Part shown: positions 1-6,541 of the stretch, one piece after another
How positions within the stretch are numbered: the first letter of the stretch is position 1
Layout of the letters: the number at the start of each line of letters is the position of its first letter
From: Lachnospiraceae bacterium
GTDB taxonomy: Bacteria > Bacillota > Clostridia > Lachnospirales > Lachnospiraceae
Direction: 5' to 3'
Length of the DNA: 7,837 bases
Assembly (NCBI GenBank): GCA_022790905.1
Contig: JAAVYC010000013.1
Coordinates: 1-7,837, forward strand
Program-made: the position numbers and the translations under genes
Notes under the pieces: model-generated
The model's input: the letters and a program-made list of their open reading frames with translations, nothing else
Database searches by the model: none
Told to the model about the DNA's origin: nothing

Positions 1-663
1 ACGTGCCCCAGGCGGCTCATTCATCTGTCCAAATACCATACAGGTCTTATCAATAACTCCTGATTCTTTCATCTCGTAGTAGAGGTCATTTCCCTCACGG
101 GTACGCTCCCCTACACCGGTAAATACAGAGTAACCACCATGCTCTGTCGCAATATTGTGAATTAACTCCTGAATCAATACGGTCTTACCTACTCCGGCAC
201 CGCCGAACAGACCGATCTTTCCACCCTTCTGATAAGGACAGAGAAGATCCACGACCTTAATACCTGTCTCTAACATCTCTGTGGATGTCGCCTGTTCTTC
301 AAATGTCGGCGCTTTTCTGTGGATTGGCATATATTCTACATCGGAAGGAGGATCCACTTCATCAATTGGTTCTCCTAGGACATTGAACATACGACCGAGA
401 GTTGCCTCTCCAACTGGAACCCTGATTGCTGCCCCAGTCGCTACGGCATCCATTCCACGTACTAAACCATCTGTAGGTCCCATGGCAATACACCGCACTG
501 TATCATCACCCAAATGCTGCGATACTTCCACTACTAATCTTTTTCCCTCTTTGGTTTTAATCTCAATAGCGTCATTTATTTCCGGAAGATTTCCCTCCGT
601 ATATTTAATATCTAATACAGCACCGATAATCTGAGTGATTTTTCCCACATTTGTTTCTGCCAT
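1..663 (-). CDS. atpD: ATP synthase F1 beta subunit, partial (first 221 residues)
   Basis: This is the catalytic beta subunit of the F1 head, which makes or hydrolyses ATP at the alpha/beta interfaces on the cytoplasmic side of the membrane. The frame is open from an ATG at 661-663 to the window edge, giving 221 codons of the roughly 460-470 usual for the family; the C-terminal half lies outside. The N-terminal beta-barrel domain covers about residues 1-80. The nucleotide-binding domain follows, with Walker A GGAGVGKT at 154-161 and the GERTREGND motif at 185-193, where Glu186 matches the catalytic glutamate (E181 in E. coli). The visible part ends in NEPPGAR. An AAAGGAG ribosome site lies upstream of the ATG. 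The gene starts 42 bases after atpG and is expected to be followed by atpC. Nothing is unusual in the visible part. The identification is essentially certain. Confidence 0.98.
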   Translation of the reverse strand, partial: MAETNVGKITQIIGAVLDIKYTEGNLPEINDAIEIKTKEGKRLVVEVSQHLGDDTVRCIAMGPTDGLVRGMDAVATGAAIRVPVGEATLGRMFNVLGEPIDEVDPPSDVEYMPIHRKAPTFEEQATSTEMLETGIKVVDLLCPYQKGGKIGLFGGAGVGKTVLIQELIHNIATEHGGYSVFTGVGERTREGNDLYYEMKESGVIDKTCMVFGQMNEPPGAR

Positions 664-705
664 TTTTCCTATCACTCCTTTAAATTTATTATAGATATCT
701 GACAT

Positions 706-1566
706 TTAAGAGATTGCCTCTGCTCCTGCAATAATCTCTGTCAATTCCTGTGTAATAGAGCTCTGACGCGCTCTGTTATACTTCAATGTCAAATCACTGA
801 TCATATCTTCTGCGTTACTTGTAGCAGAATCCATCGCCTGCATTCTCGCACCATTCTCACTCGCTACCGCTTCTACCAAAGCTCCGTAAAAAAGACTTGT
901 CACATACTTTGGAATGATCATATCCAACGCCTCTTCCTCCGTCGGTTCATAATTCATCAGTATGTTTGTTTCATCCTCGGCAGTAAGCTCCTCATCGTCA
1001 AAAGAAACCGGAAGCAATTTCATAAGTGTTGGTTCATGAACAACCGTATTTTTAAAATGTGTATAAGCCAGATAAATTTCTCCAATCTCACCCTGCTGAT
1101 ATGCTTCTAAAACTTCCTTACAAATAGCAGCTGCATCGGCATACTCTGGGGCTTCAATCACTTCTGGATAAGAATTCTTAATCTCATACCCACGGCGTTC
1201 TAAAGCCTCACGACCTTTATTTCCGATCGTATATAATTCCAGGTCTTCTTTTTTCAAATCTCCACCTGTAATCAATTTCACGATATTGGAATTATAACCT
1301 CCCGCTAATCCGCGATTTGACGTGATCACAACGATGGCTTTTTTTTCTGAATCATTTTTCTTCAAATAAGGATGGTTCATATTTCCAGACTTTGCAAGCA
1401 TAGACGTTACCGTCCGATACATATAATTAAAAAATGGATTTGCCTGCTCTGCATGAATTTTCGCCTTTTGCAGTTTTACGGTAGATACAAGTTTCATGGC
1501 TTTTGTGATCTGCTGCGTACTCTGTATGCTGCCTTTTCTTCTCTTTATGTCCCTCATTGAGGCCAT
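706..1566 (-). CDS. atpG: ATP synthase F1 gamma subunit
   Basis: This is the central rotor shaft linking the c ring to the alpha3beta3 head. The protein has 286 residues, normal for the family. The N-terminal coiled-coil helix opens with MASMRDIKRR and continues through ITKAMKLVSTVKLQKAK. The conserved SNRGLAGGYN segment is at 83-92, corresponding to the usual SDRGLCGGxN. The C-terminal helix ends with the gamma signature around ITQELTEIIAGAEAI (271-285). The start is an ATG at 1564-1566 with a GGTGAAG ribosome site about 7 bases upstream; it lies 18 bases after the atpA stop. A second ATG at codon 4 exists, but the MASMRDI start is the family form. A mildly acidic insert (about 190-212) sits in the globular part, where the family varies in length. 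Confidence 0.97.
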   Translation of the reverse strand: MASMRDIKRRKGSIQSTQQITKAMKLVSTVKLQKAKIHAEQANPFFNYMYRTVTSMLAKSGNMNHPYLKKNDSEKKAIVVITSNRGLAGGYNSNIVKLITGGDLKKEDLELYTIGNKGREALERRGYEIKNSYPEVIEAPEYADAAAICKEVLEAYQQGEIGEIYLAYTHFKNTVVHEPTLMKLLPVSFDDEELTAEDETNILMNYEPTEEEALDMIIPKYVTSLFYGALVEAVASENGARMQAMDSATSNAEDMISDLTLKYNRARQSSITQELTEIIAGAEAIS

Positions 1567-1584
1567 ATATCTTCACCGCCATTC

Positions 1585-3090
1585 CTATTTAAAGTCTGCT
1601 TTACACTCTTCAATCGATTTCACTAACTTTTGTTCTGCCTCTTCCGTCAGCTCTTTTGTGTCATGAATTGAAGTAATGATCTCTGGATATTTCGTATCAA
1701 TATGCTCAAATAATTCTCTTTCAAAATCTAAGATTCGCTCTACCGGAATATCCAACAAATATTTTTTCGTTGCCGCATAAATAATCGCTACTTGATGTTC
1801 TACAGCCATTGGTTTATATTGTGGCTGTTTTAAAATTTCACGGATTCTTTCTCCCTGCGCCAACTTCTCTTTTGTATCGGCATCCAATTCGGAACCAAAC
1901 TGGGAGAATGCTGCTAACTCGCGATACTGCGCTAATTCCACACGAATCGGAGCTGCAATTTTCTTAATCGCTTTGATCTGTGCTGCACCACCTACACGTG
2001 ATACAGATAAGCCGGCATTGATCGCTGGACGGAATCCCGCATTGAACATCTCTGTCTCCAAATAAATCTGACCGTCTGTGATAGAAATTACATTCGTTGG
2101 AATATAGGCTGATACATCGCCTGCCTGCGTCTCAATAATCGGTAAAGCTGTCAGAGAACCTCCGCCCAAGCTGTCATTCAATCTTGCTGCACGCTCTAAC
2201 AGTCTTGAATGTAAGTAGAATACGTCACCCGGATAAGCCTCACGTCCTGGCGGTCTTCTAAGAAGCAGGGAAAGGGTACGATAAGCCGTTGCATGTTTAC
2301 TCAAATCATCATAGACAACAAGTACATCCTCACCGTTCTCCATCCATTCTTCTCCCATTGCACATCCGGAATATGGAGCAATGTATTGTAATGGCGCAAG
2401 CTCACTTGCCGTAGATGCCACGACAGTCGTATAACTCATAGCACCAAATTCTTCCAATGTATTTACGATTGATGCAACCGTGGATGCTTTCTGTCCGATG
2501 GCAACATAAATACATTTTACGCCCTGACCTTTTTGATTAATAATTGTGTCAATAGCGATTGCCGTCTTACCAGTCTGACGGTCACCGATAATCAATTCAC
2601 GCTGACCTCTTCCGATCGGAATCATGGAATCAATCGCTTTGATACCCGTTTGTAAAGGAGTATCTACAGATTTTCTGGAAATAACACCAGATGCCACTCG
2701 TTCAATCTGACGGTATTTTTGTGTCTCAATCGGTCCCTTGCCATCAATTGGCTGACCTAATGCATTGACAACACGTCCTGTCATCGCATCGCCTACCGGA
2801 ACTTCTACCACTCTTCCGGTTGTTTTTACGGTATCTCCTTCGTTGATATTTTTCTGGTCACCTAAAAGTACGGCACCAACATTATCTTCTTCGAGGTTCA
2901 ATACCATTCCATATACTTCACCAGGGAATTCTAAAAGCTCTCCCTGCATTGCGTTCTCAAGGCCATGAATACGAGCAATACCGTCTGCCACCTGGATGAC
3001 TGTGCCCACATCGGCAACTTCCAGTTTATCCGCATAACGTTTGATCTGCTCCTTAATAACGGAACTGATTTCTTCTGGTCTTAAATTCAT
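1585..3090 (-). CDS. atpA: ATP synthase F1 alpha subunit
   Basis: This is the non-catalytic nucleotide-binding subunit of the F1 head; it alternates with beta and supplies the arginine finger to the catalytic sites. The full length of 501 residues matches the family. The N-terminal helix that contacts delta is at about 1-25, followed by the beta-barrel to about 95. Walker A GDRQTGKT is at 169-176. Walker B, in VLVVYDDLSKHA, is at about 256-267. The SVSRVGG motif near 362-368 contains Arg365, equivalent to the E. coli arginine finger R376. The helical C-terminal domain is complete. The ATG at 3088-3090 has a GGTGAGGA ribosome site and lies 28 bases after atpH. The end is 18 bases before atpG. 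Confidence 0.98.
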   Translation of the reverse strand: MNLRPEEISSVIKEQIKRYADKLEVADVGTVIQVADGIARIHGLENAMQGELLEFPGEVYGMVLNLEEDNVGAVLLGDQKNINEGDTVKTTGRVVEVPVGDAMTGRVVNALGQPIDGKGPIETQKYRQIERVASGVISRKSVDTPLQTGIKAIDSMIPIGRGQRELIIGDRQTGKTAIAIDTIINQKGQGVKCIYVAIGQKASTVASIVNTLEEFGAMSYTTVVASTASELAPLQYIAPYSGCAMGEEWMENGEDVLVVYDDLSKHATAYRTLSLLLRRPPGREAYPGDVFYLHSRLLERAARLNDSLGGGSLTALPIIETQAGDVSAYIPTNVISITDGQIYLETEMFNAGFRPAINAGLSVSRVGGAAQIKAIKKIAAPIRVELAQYRELAAFSQFGSELDADTKEKLAQGERIREILKQPQYKPMAVEHQVAIIYAATKKYLLDIPVERILDFERELFEHIDTKYPEIITSIHDTKELTEEAEQKLVKSIEECKADFK

Positions 3091-3118
3091 GGAACTTCCT
3101 CACCTACTTTCAACTTTT

Positions 3119-3676
3119 TTATTCTGTCATTCCTAATGGAATATTATAGAGTTCTTTCGACAGCTCATATAATTTTGTCCTGATACTGCTGTCCACCACT
3201 CTATCCTTGATACGAATCACCATACCGCCAATCAAAGCAGCATCTACATGATAGTGCATCTCAAAGGATACGTATTTTGTGGTCTCCAAAAGTCTCGTCT
3301 CCACAAGTTTCTTCTGAGCCTCAGACAATTCCACGGCCGAAGTCACATAAGCAGTTCCGATATTTTTATATTCTTTTACTTCATTCAAAAAATAAATGAA
3401 CACGTCTTCCATCTCATTGAAATGATTTTTGGCAATCAGCATTCGCATTAACCCAATCATTTCATCCGATATTTTTCCTTTAAAAATATCTTCTATGAGC
3501 CGTAATTTTTCTTCTTTTACAATCTGCGGATGATTCATCAGCCGGGTTAACTCCTGATTTTCCTCTAAGACTTTCAGAATTCCCTTTGCCTCCTCAGAAA
3601 AATCATCGACACGGTTTTCTTCCACGGCATTCTCAAATAAAGCATCCCCATATGTTTTGGATACTAACTTTGCCAT
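3119..3676 (-). CDS. atpH: ATP synthase delta subunit (OSCP family)
   Basis: This is part of the peripheral stalk; it sits on top of F1 and joins the alpha N-termini to the b subunits. At 185 residues it has the usual length. Residues 1-105 form the helical N-terminal domain beginning MAKLVSKTYGDALFENA. The C-terminal part carries the OSCP signature region around ALIGGMVIRIKDRVVDSSIR (147-166). The ATG at 3674-3676 overlaps the end of atpF by 13 bases, which implies translational coupling. The stop is 28 bases before atpA. No anomalies were seen. Confidence 0.95.
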   Translation of the reverse strand: MAKLVSKTYGDALFENAVEENRVDDFSEEAKGILKVLEENQELTRLMNHPQIVKEEKLRLIEDIFKGKISDEMIGLMRMLIAKNHFNEMEDVFIYFLNEVKEYKNIGTAYVTSAVELSEAQKKLVETRLLETTKYVSFEMHYHVDAALIGGMVIRIKDRVVDSSIRTKLYELSKELYNIPLGMTE

Positions 3677-4179
3677 GTTGAATCACCCATTTCTTTTAAA
3701 GTTTCATCTACTAAGGTGTCCTGAATCGTTGTATCAATCGATGCAGACACAACTTTCTCGGCCATCAAAGATGCAATCTCGATGACTTCTTGTTTCATTT
3801 CATCCATAGCACGCTTCTTTTCAAGTACCGCTTCTTCATTTGCGCGTTTAATAATGCGGGATGCCTCTTCTTTGGCCTCCTCTATAATACGCGCTTCATT
3901 TTTCAACGCTTTCTGGCGAGCCTCACTTAAAATCTGTTCAGCTTCTTTTTCTATATTTTTCAGCTTTGCGTCGTACTCAGCTTTTAATGCAGCTGCATCT
4001 TCTTTGTCAGATTTCGCTGTATCTAGATCCGTTTTAATCCTTAACTGTCTGTCCTCTAACATTTTACGGACTGGATTAAAGAGCAGATAGGATAAAAACA
4101 TAAACAGGAAGAAAACAGCAATTGCCGCTAGTATGGTATCTTGCAACAGCTGAAAATCCAGATCAAATAATCTCTCCAT
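3664..4179 (-). CDS. atpF: ATP synthase Fo b subunit
   Basis: This is the membrane-anchored half of the peripheral stalk that holds F1 stationary against the rotor. It has 171 residues. A short N-terminal amphipathic stretch (1-13) precedes one membrane helix (about 14-34, rich in Ile, Ala, Phe and Leu) ending in the typical FNPVRKML sequence. A long charged, Ala/Glu/Lys/Arg-rich helix then spans about 40-135 and dimerises as a coiled coil; the C-terminal end (about 136-171) should contact delta. The ATG at 4177-4179 fits the family N-terminus, and an in-frame TAA at 4183-4185 rules out a start further upstream. The good AAGGAGG site at 4194-4200 is 14 bases from the ATG, longer than usual. 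There is one b gene only, so a b2 homodimer is expected. Confidence 0.95.
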   Translation of the reverse strand: MERLFDLDFQLLQDTILAAIAVFFLFMFLSYLLFNPVRKMLEDRQLRIKTDLDTAKSDKEDAAALKAEYDAKLKNIEKEAEQILSEARQKALKNEARIIEEAKEEASRIIKRANEEAVLEKKRAMDEMKQEVIEIASLMAEKVVSASIDTTIQDTLVDETLKEMGDSTWQS

Positions 4180-4193
4180 TCTTTAGAAGTATG

Positions 4194-4200
4194 CCTCCTT
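4194..4200 (-). promoter_or_regulatory. Ribosome binding site upstream of atpF with unusually long spacing
   Basis: On the minus strand this reads AAGGAGG, a near-perfect anti-16S match, but it lies 14 bases before the atpF ATG instead of the usual 5-9. An in-frame stop immediately upstream of the ATG prevents choosing an earlier start, so the distance appears real. Confidence 0.55.
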
Positions 4201-4222
4201 TCTATTAATTTGCTACTCCCAA

Positions 4223-4477
4223 TTATTTTGCTAATGGTTTTACAAAGAGTAAAAGGATTGCAACCAATAAGCCGTAGAGACCTGTTGTCTCGGCTACCGC
4301 CTGACCCAATAACATCGTAGAAGTAATATCAGATTTTGCACCCGGATTTCTTCCCACTGCAGATGCCGCATGTCCTGCTGCAATACCCTGACCAATACCA
4401 GGTCCGATACCTGCGATAACAGCAAGACCTGCACCGATTGCTGAACAAGCTAATATTAAATCATTTCCTGTAATCAT
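4223..4477 (-). CDS. atpE: ATP synthase Fo c subunit, predicted Na+-binding type
   Basis: This is the rotor ring subunit: an 84-residue hairpin of two membrane helices (about 6-38 and 52-80) joined by the polar loop around GRNPGAK (42-48), which contacts gamma and epsilon. Helix 1 has the glycine-rich GAGLAVIAGIGPGIGQG stretch. The ion site is Glu63 in helix 2, within VAETTGLYG. Gln30, Val61, Glu63, Thr64, Thr65 and Tyr68 occupy the positions of Q32, V63, E65, S66, T67 and Y70 in the Na+-binding c ring of Ilyobacter tartaricus; only Ser66 is changed, to Thr, which keeps the hydroxyl. This suggests Na+ coupling, which is inference. The ATG at 4475-4477 follows AGGAGG with an 8-base spacer, suiting the high copy number needed for a ring. 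Confidence 0.97.
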   Translation of the reverse strand: MITGNDLILACSAIGAGLAVIAGIGPGIGQGIAAGHAASAVGRNPGAKSDITSTMLLGQAVAETTGLYGLLVAILLLFVKPLAK

Positions 4478-4501
4478 AATATAATCCTCCTAAAAAATAA
4501 A

Positions 4502-5227
4502 TTATTCTGTGTCCATCGCTTGGTTCACATAAGTCATCGTGAGCATACAGAAAACATAGGTCTGTATTGCTCCTGAGAACAAATCAAAATAAAAATGTAA
4601 TGCTGCTGGCCATACAAGAGCAATTTTTCCCAAAAGTGCATAGACCAACGCCATAATAATCGTTCCCGATAGCACATTCGCAAATAGACGAAGCGAAAGA
4701 GAAACCGGAACGGCAATATCTCCGATGAGGTTGATCGGTGCCCAGAACACCCACGGGTCACATAAACCTTTAACCACACCGCTGACCTTCTGATACTTGA
4801 ATTTACAGAATGTAATCATCGTAAATGTAATCAGTGCCATCGCGAAAGTGGTTCCATAATCTGCTGTCGGCGGTCTTAAACCAAACAGTCCGGAAATATT
4901 GCTAAAAAGAATAAACAAAAAAATAGTACTGACATAATTCCTGAGTTTTTTTGCATTTCCTCCCATAACGCCTTCCACGACTCCGTCTAACTTCTCTACG
5001 ATCAATTCTGCAATATTTTGCAGGGTATCGGGCACATCTGTTGCATGTTTCATCTTACGATTGATCATAAACGCAAAACCGATCAAAATCAGCATTACAA
5101 TCAAAATATTGACATGCGAGGTTGTGATCCAAAGAGTCTGACCACCAATCTTGTAAGAAAGAAGCCCATGCACCATAATATCCACTTCTTCATCCGCACC
5201 AGACGCCATCAAAATCGCATGATCCAC
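4502..5227 (-). CDS. atpB: ATP synthase Fo a subunit
   Basis: This is the stator membrane subunit that forms the ion half-channels next to the c ring. I place the start at a GTG (5225-5227), giving 241 residues, because a perfect AAGGAGGTGA site ends 5 bases before it; an in-frame ATG at 5249-5251 would overlap atpI and has that ribosome site inside its own coding sequence. Several hydrophobic helices follow (about 38-56, 98-118, 125-144, 160-175, 177-201 and 206-235). The essential arginine is Arg180 in SLSLRLFANVLSG, equivalent to E. coli R210. Gln222 in SGAIQTYVF matches E. coli Q252. The RPPTADYGTT segment is the usual PPTxD motif. The gap to atpI is 13 bases, and to atpE 24 bases. Confidence 0.96.
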   Translation of the reverse strand: MDHAILMASGADEEVDIMVHGLLSYKIGGQTLWITTSHVNILIVMLILIGFAFMINRKMKHATDVPDTLQNIAELIVEKLDGVVEGVMGGNAKKLRNYVSTIFLFILFSNISGLFGLRPPTADYGTTFAMALITFTMITFCKFKYQKVSGVVKGLCDPWVFWAPINLIGDIAVPVSLSLRLFANVLSGTIIMALVYALLGKIALVWPAALHFYFDLFSGAIQTYVFCMLTMTYVNQAMDTE

Positions 5228-5232
5228 AATAT

Positions 5233-5242
5233 TCACCTCCTT
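5233..5242 (-). promoter_or_regulatory. Perfect ribosome binding site deciding the atpB GTG start
   Basis: On the minus strand this reads AAGGAGGTGA, fully complementary to the 16S rRNA 3' end. It lies 5 bases (8 counted from the AGGAGG core) before the GTG at 5225-5227 and overlaps the stop codon of the preceding gene. It favours the GTG over the ATG at 5249-5251. Confidence 0.8.
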
Positions 5243-5645
5243 AATCCTCATGATATATTGCTCTATGAATAAAAGGCTGCAGATATGCCGCCGCCTTCAA
5301 TCCCATAATACCAACGAACGTCATTAAAATATTTCCAAGACAAAACTTTGCCGTAACAAAAAACGCCACTACCACCACTATATAACGCAAAAGAGACCAC
5401 ATAATAGCCTTGCTTTTTGCGCCGCCTTCGCCGTAAAGCGTGACGGCATCCTCAATGACAATTGCCATATGAATTGCCATTCCCAAAGCCAATACAATCC
5501 CAATCCAGAGTCCTGTACTATAAAGTAATTTCTCTTTTACAAACCAGACACCTGCTAATTGTACTACAACTCCATATAGGATAATTCCCAAAAGAAGCGC
5601 CGGAAGTGCTCTATTAAGTCTTTTTATTCTATTCTTTATCATCAT
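5241..5645 (-). CDS. atpI: ATP synthase subunit I-like membrane protein (AtpI family)
   Basis: A 134-residue membrane protein in the position where atpI opens Firmicute atp operons. There is a basic N-terminus (MMIKNRIKRLNR) and four predicted membrane helices at about 13-35, 43-65, 84-101 and 105-128. Polar residues cluster in the 65-82 loop (IEDAVTLYGEGGAKSK). AtpI proteins are known to help assemble the c ring, shown for Na+-type rings in Acetobacterium woodii; a role here is inferred from family and place. The start is one of two adjacent ATGs (5643-5645 or 5640-5642) without an obvious ribosome site, and overlaps the preceding gene by 14-17 bases, so translation is probably coupled. Sequence in this family is poorly conserved, so the call rests on topology and context as much as on motifs. 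Confidence 0.8.
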   Translation of the reverse strand: MMIKNRIKRLNRALPALLLGIILYGVVVQLAGVWFVKEKLLYSTGLWIGIVLALGMAIHMAIVIEDAVTLYGEGGAKSKAIMWSLLRYIVVVVAFFVTAKFCLGNILMTFVGIMGLKAAAYLQPFIHRAIYHED

Positions 5646-5853
5646 TTTCGTATATTTTCTTTGCTACAATATAACAGTTCCTAAATCCTGCTAATGCACC
5701 TAAAAAGAACAGTGGAATAATAAAAACGCCCATACCTGTTTTCTTTTCAATTAAGATGCCAATTCCTGTACACAACAAAATAGGAACCAATATGTTAATG
5801 CCAAATTGTGTAATCAATACCATCGACTGATAAACGCTCTTTTTGTATTTCAC
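5629..5853 (-). CDS. atpZ: AtpZ/AtpI family small membrane protein, first gene of the atp operon
   Basis: A 74-residue protein with two membrane helices (about 13-34 and 43-62) joined by a short IEKKTG loop, followed by FRNCYIVAKKIY and a charged tail. The FLGALAGFRNCYIVAKK segment is the hallmark of the AtpZ (ATPase gene 1) family. In alkaliphilic Bacillus, AtpZ with AtpI has been linked to Mg2+/Ca2+ transport supporting the ATP synthase; a similar role here is inference. I chose the GTG at 5851-5853 because AAAGGAG (5860-5866) lies 6 bases upstream. A longer frame from a TTG at 5890-5892 lacks such a site and would start very close to the predicted transcription start. The 3' end overlaps the atpI-like gene. 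Confidence 0.82.
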   Translation of the reverse strand: MKYKKSVYQSMVLITQFGINILVPILLCTGIGILIEKKTGMGVFIIPLFFLGALAGFRNCYIVAKKIYENDDKE

Positions 5854-5859
5854 ACACAG

Positions 5860-5866
5860 CTCCTTT
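5860..5866 (-). promoter_or_regulatory. Ribosome binding site deciding the atpZ-like GTG start
   Basis: On the minus strand this is AAAGGAG with a 6-base spacer to the GTG at 5851-5853. It fixes the start 13 codons inside the longer open frame. Confidence 0.75.
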
Positions 5867-5897
5867 CTGTTCAAAGACAAAAAACCATACAAGAATA

Positions 5898-5925
5898 ATT
5901 ATACTATTTTCTAAAAAATTGTCTA
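5898..5925 (-). promoter_or_regulatory. Predicted sigma-A promoter of the atp operon
   Basis: On the minus strand, TAGACA (5920-5925, five of six matches to TTGACA) is followed after 16 bases by a perfect TATAAT (5898-5903). It lies in the 104-base gap between the dCMP deaminase stop and the atpZ-like start and would give a leader of roughly 40 bases carrying the AAAGGAG site. No convincing terminator or riboswitch fold was seen in this gap, so some readthrough from the upstream gene is possible. Confidence 0.7.
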
Positions 5926-5957
5926 TATCATTCTATAAAATTTCTGTACTTTTCATG

Positions 5958-6443
5958 CTACAAAATCATTTTGACTTCCCGATCTGTATGTTCATATTTT
6001 CGATATTTCACCCCCGCTGCATCTAACATCTTTTTCGATGCGATGACACCAGGTGTATTTTTATACTTATCTTCATCATAAACAATCATTTTTATACCTG
6101 ACTGGATAATTGCTTTGGCACATTCATTACACGGAAATAACGAAACATATAACGTAGAACCTTCTAAACTGCCCCCTCTGTAATTTAAAATTGCATTCAA
6201 TTCGCTGTGCGTCGTATAAAAATACTTATTTTCCAGCGGTTCTCCCTCTCTTGCCCACGGAAATTCATCGTCTGAACAACCCGTTGGAAATCCATTGTAT
6301 CCCATAGAAAGAATCTTGTGATCTTTACTCACAATACATGCACCCACTTGAGTATTCGGATCTTTAGAACGCAATGCAGAAAGCATTGCAACGCCCATAA
6401 AATATTCATCCCAGCTGATATAGTCTTTCCTTTTATCACTCAT
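5958..6443 (-). CDS. comEB: dCMP deaminase, ComEB family
   Basis: A zinc enzyme that converts dCMP (or a close cytidine nucleotide) to dUMP, supplying thymidylate synthesis. The protein has 161 residues from the ATG at 6441-6443. The zinc site is formed by His79 in THSELNAIL, with Glu81 as proton shuttle, and by Cys105 and Cys108 in LFPCNECAKAI. The GYNGFPTGCSD segment at 48-58 belongs to the substrate-binding region typical of dCMP deaminases. The His motif reads HSE instead of the common HAE, a mild change. An open frame continues upstream to a TTG at 6534-6536, but it would run through the hairpin after upp, whereas GGGAAGG lies 7 bases before the chosen ATG. The gene name reflects the family; a role in competence is not implied. 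It pairs with upp in pyrimidine salvage. Confidence 0.93.
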   Translation of the reverse strand: MSDKRKDYISWDEYFMGVAMLSALRSKDPNTQVGACIVSKDHKILSMGYNGFPTGCSDDEFPWAREGEPLENKYFYTTHSELNAILNYRGGSLEGSTLYVSLFPCNECAKAIIQSGIKMIVYDEDKYKNTPGVIASKKMLDAAGVKYRKYEHTDREVKMIL

Positions 6444-6450
6444 TGTTAAT

Positions 6451-6457
6451 CCTTCCC
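6451..6457 (-). promoter_or_regulatory. Ribosome binding site deciding the dCMP deaminase start
   Basis: The minus strand reads GGGAAGG with a 7-base spacer to the ATG at 6441-6443. It supports the 161-residue form over a 192-residue form starting at TTG. Confidence 0.65.
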
Positions 6458-6459
6458 TG

Positions 6460-6487
6460 ATCATAATCTCATAATTTTCGCTGTAAA
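6460..6487 (-). promoter_or_regulatory. Possible promoter of the dCMP deaminase gene
   Basis: The minus strand has TTTACA (6482-6487) and TATGAT (6460-6465), each one mismatch from consensus, with a 16-base spacer. It follows the hairpin after upp, which is a sensible place. The weakness is that transcription would start at or very near the GGGAAGG ribosome site, leaving an unusually short leader. Confidence 0.4.
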
Positions 6488-6500
6488 ACTTTTCCCACTG

Positions 6501-6533
6501 ATATAAAATATGGATTGTCTTAAGGACAATCCA
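6501..6533 (-). terminator. Hairpin after upp, probable intrinsic terminator
   Basis: A perfect 9-base inverted repeat (TGGATTGTC and GACAATCCA, 6511-6519 and 6525-6533) with a 5-base loop begins 8 bases after the upp stop. On the minus strand it is followed by TATTTTATAT, a U-rich but interrupted tail. The stem has four G-C pairs, so termination may be partial. A protein-binding operator is an alternative reading of the same palindrome. Confidence 0.6.
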
Positions 6534-6541
6534 CAAATCAT

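Noticed and set aside
688..693. TATAAT on the minus strand between atpG and atpD, a possible internal promoter
   Set aside because: No recognisable -35 hexamer lies 15-19 bases upstream, and the gap is simply AT-rich.
3782..4090. 102-residue plus-strand open frame opposite atpF
   Set aside because: It is a Ser/Phe/Ala-rich mirror of the Glu/Lys/Ala-rich b-subunit coiled coil, with no family resemblance. The same applies to the other plus-strand frames at 281-634, 1372-1560, 2765-2968, 3248-3451, 5018-5272 and 6510-6707.
4534..4779. 81-residue minus-strand open frame inside atpB
   Set aside because: It is a frame-shifted shadow of the intact a-subunit gene.
5854..5892. 13-residue N-terminal extension of the AtpZ-like protein from a TTG
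   Set aside because: It has no ribosome site and would begin almost at the predicted transcription start; the internal GTG has AAAGGAG at the right distance.
5867..5897. Five-codon leader peptide (ATG GTT TTT TGT CTT TGA) and a small hairpin in the atp leader
   Set aside because: No ribosome site precedes the ATG, and the CTTT/AAAG stem is too short to be meaningful.
6444..6536. 31-residue N-terminal extension of the dCMP deaminase from a TTG
   Set aside because: It would translate through the hairpin after upp, adds residues not typical of the family, and a good ribosome site precedes the ATG at 6441-6443.
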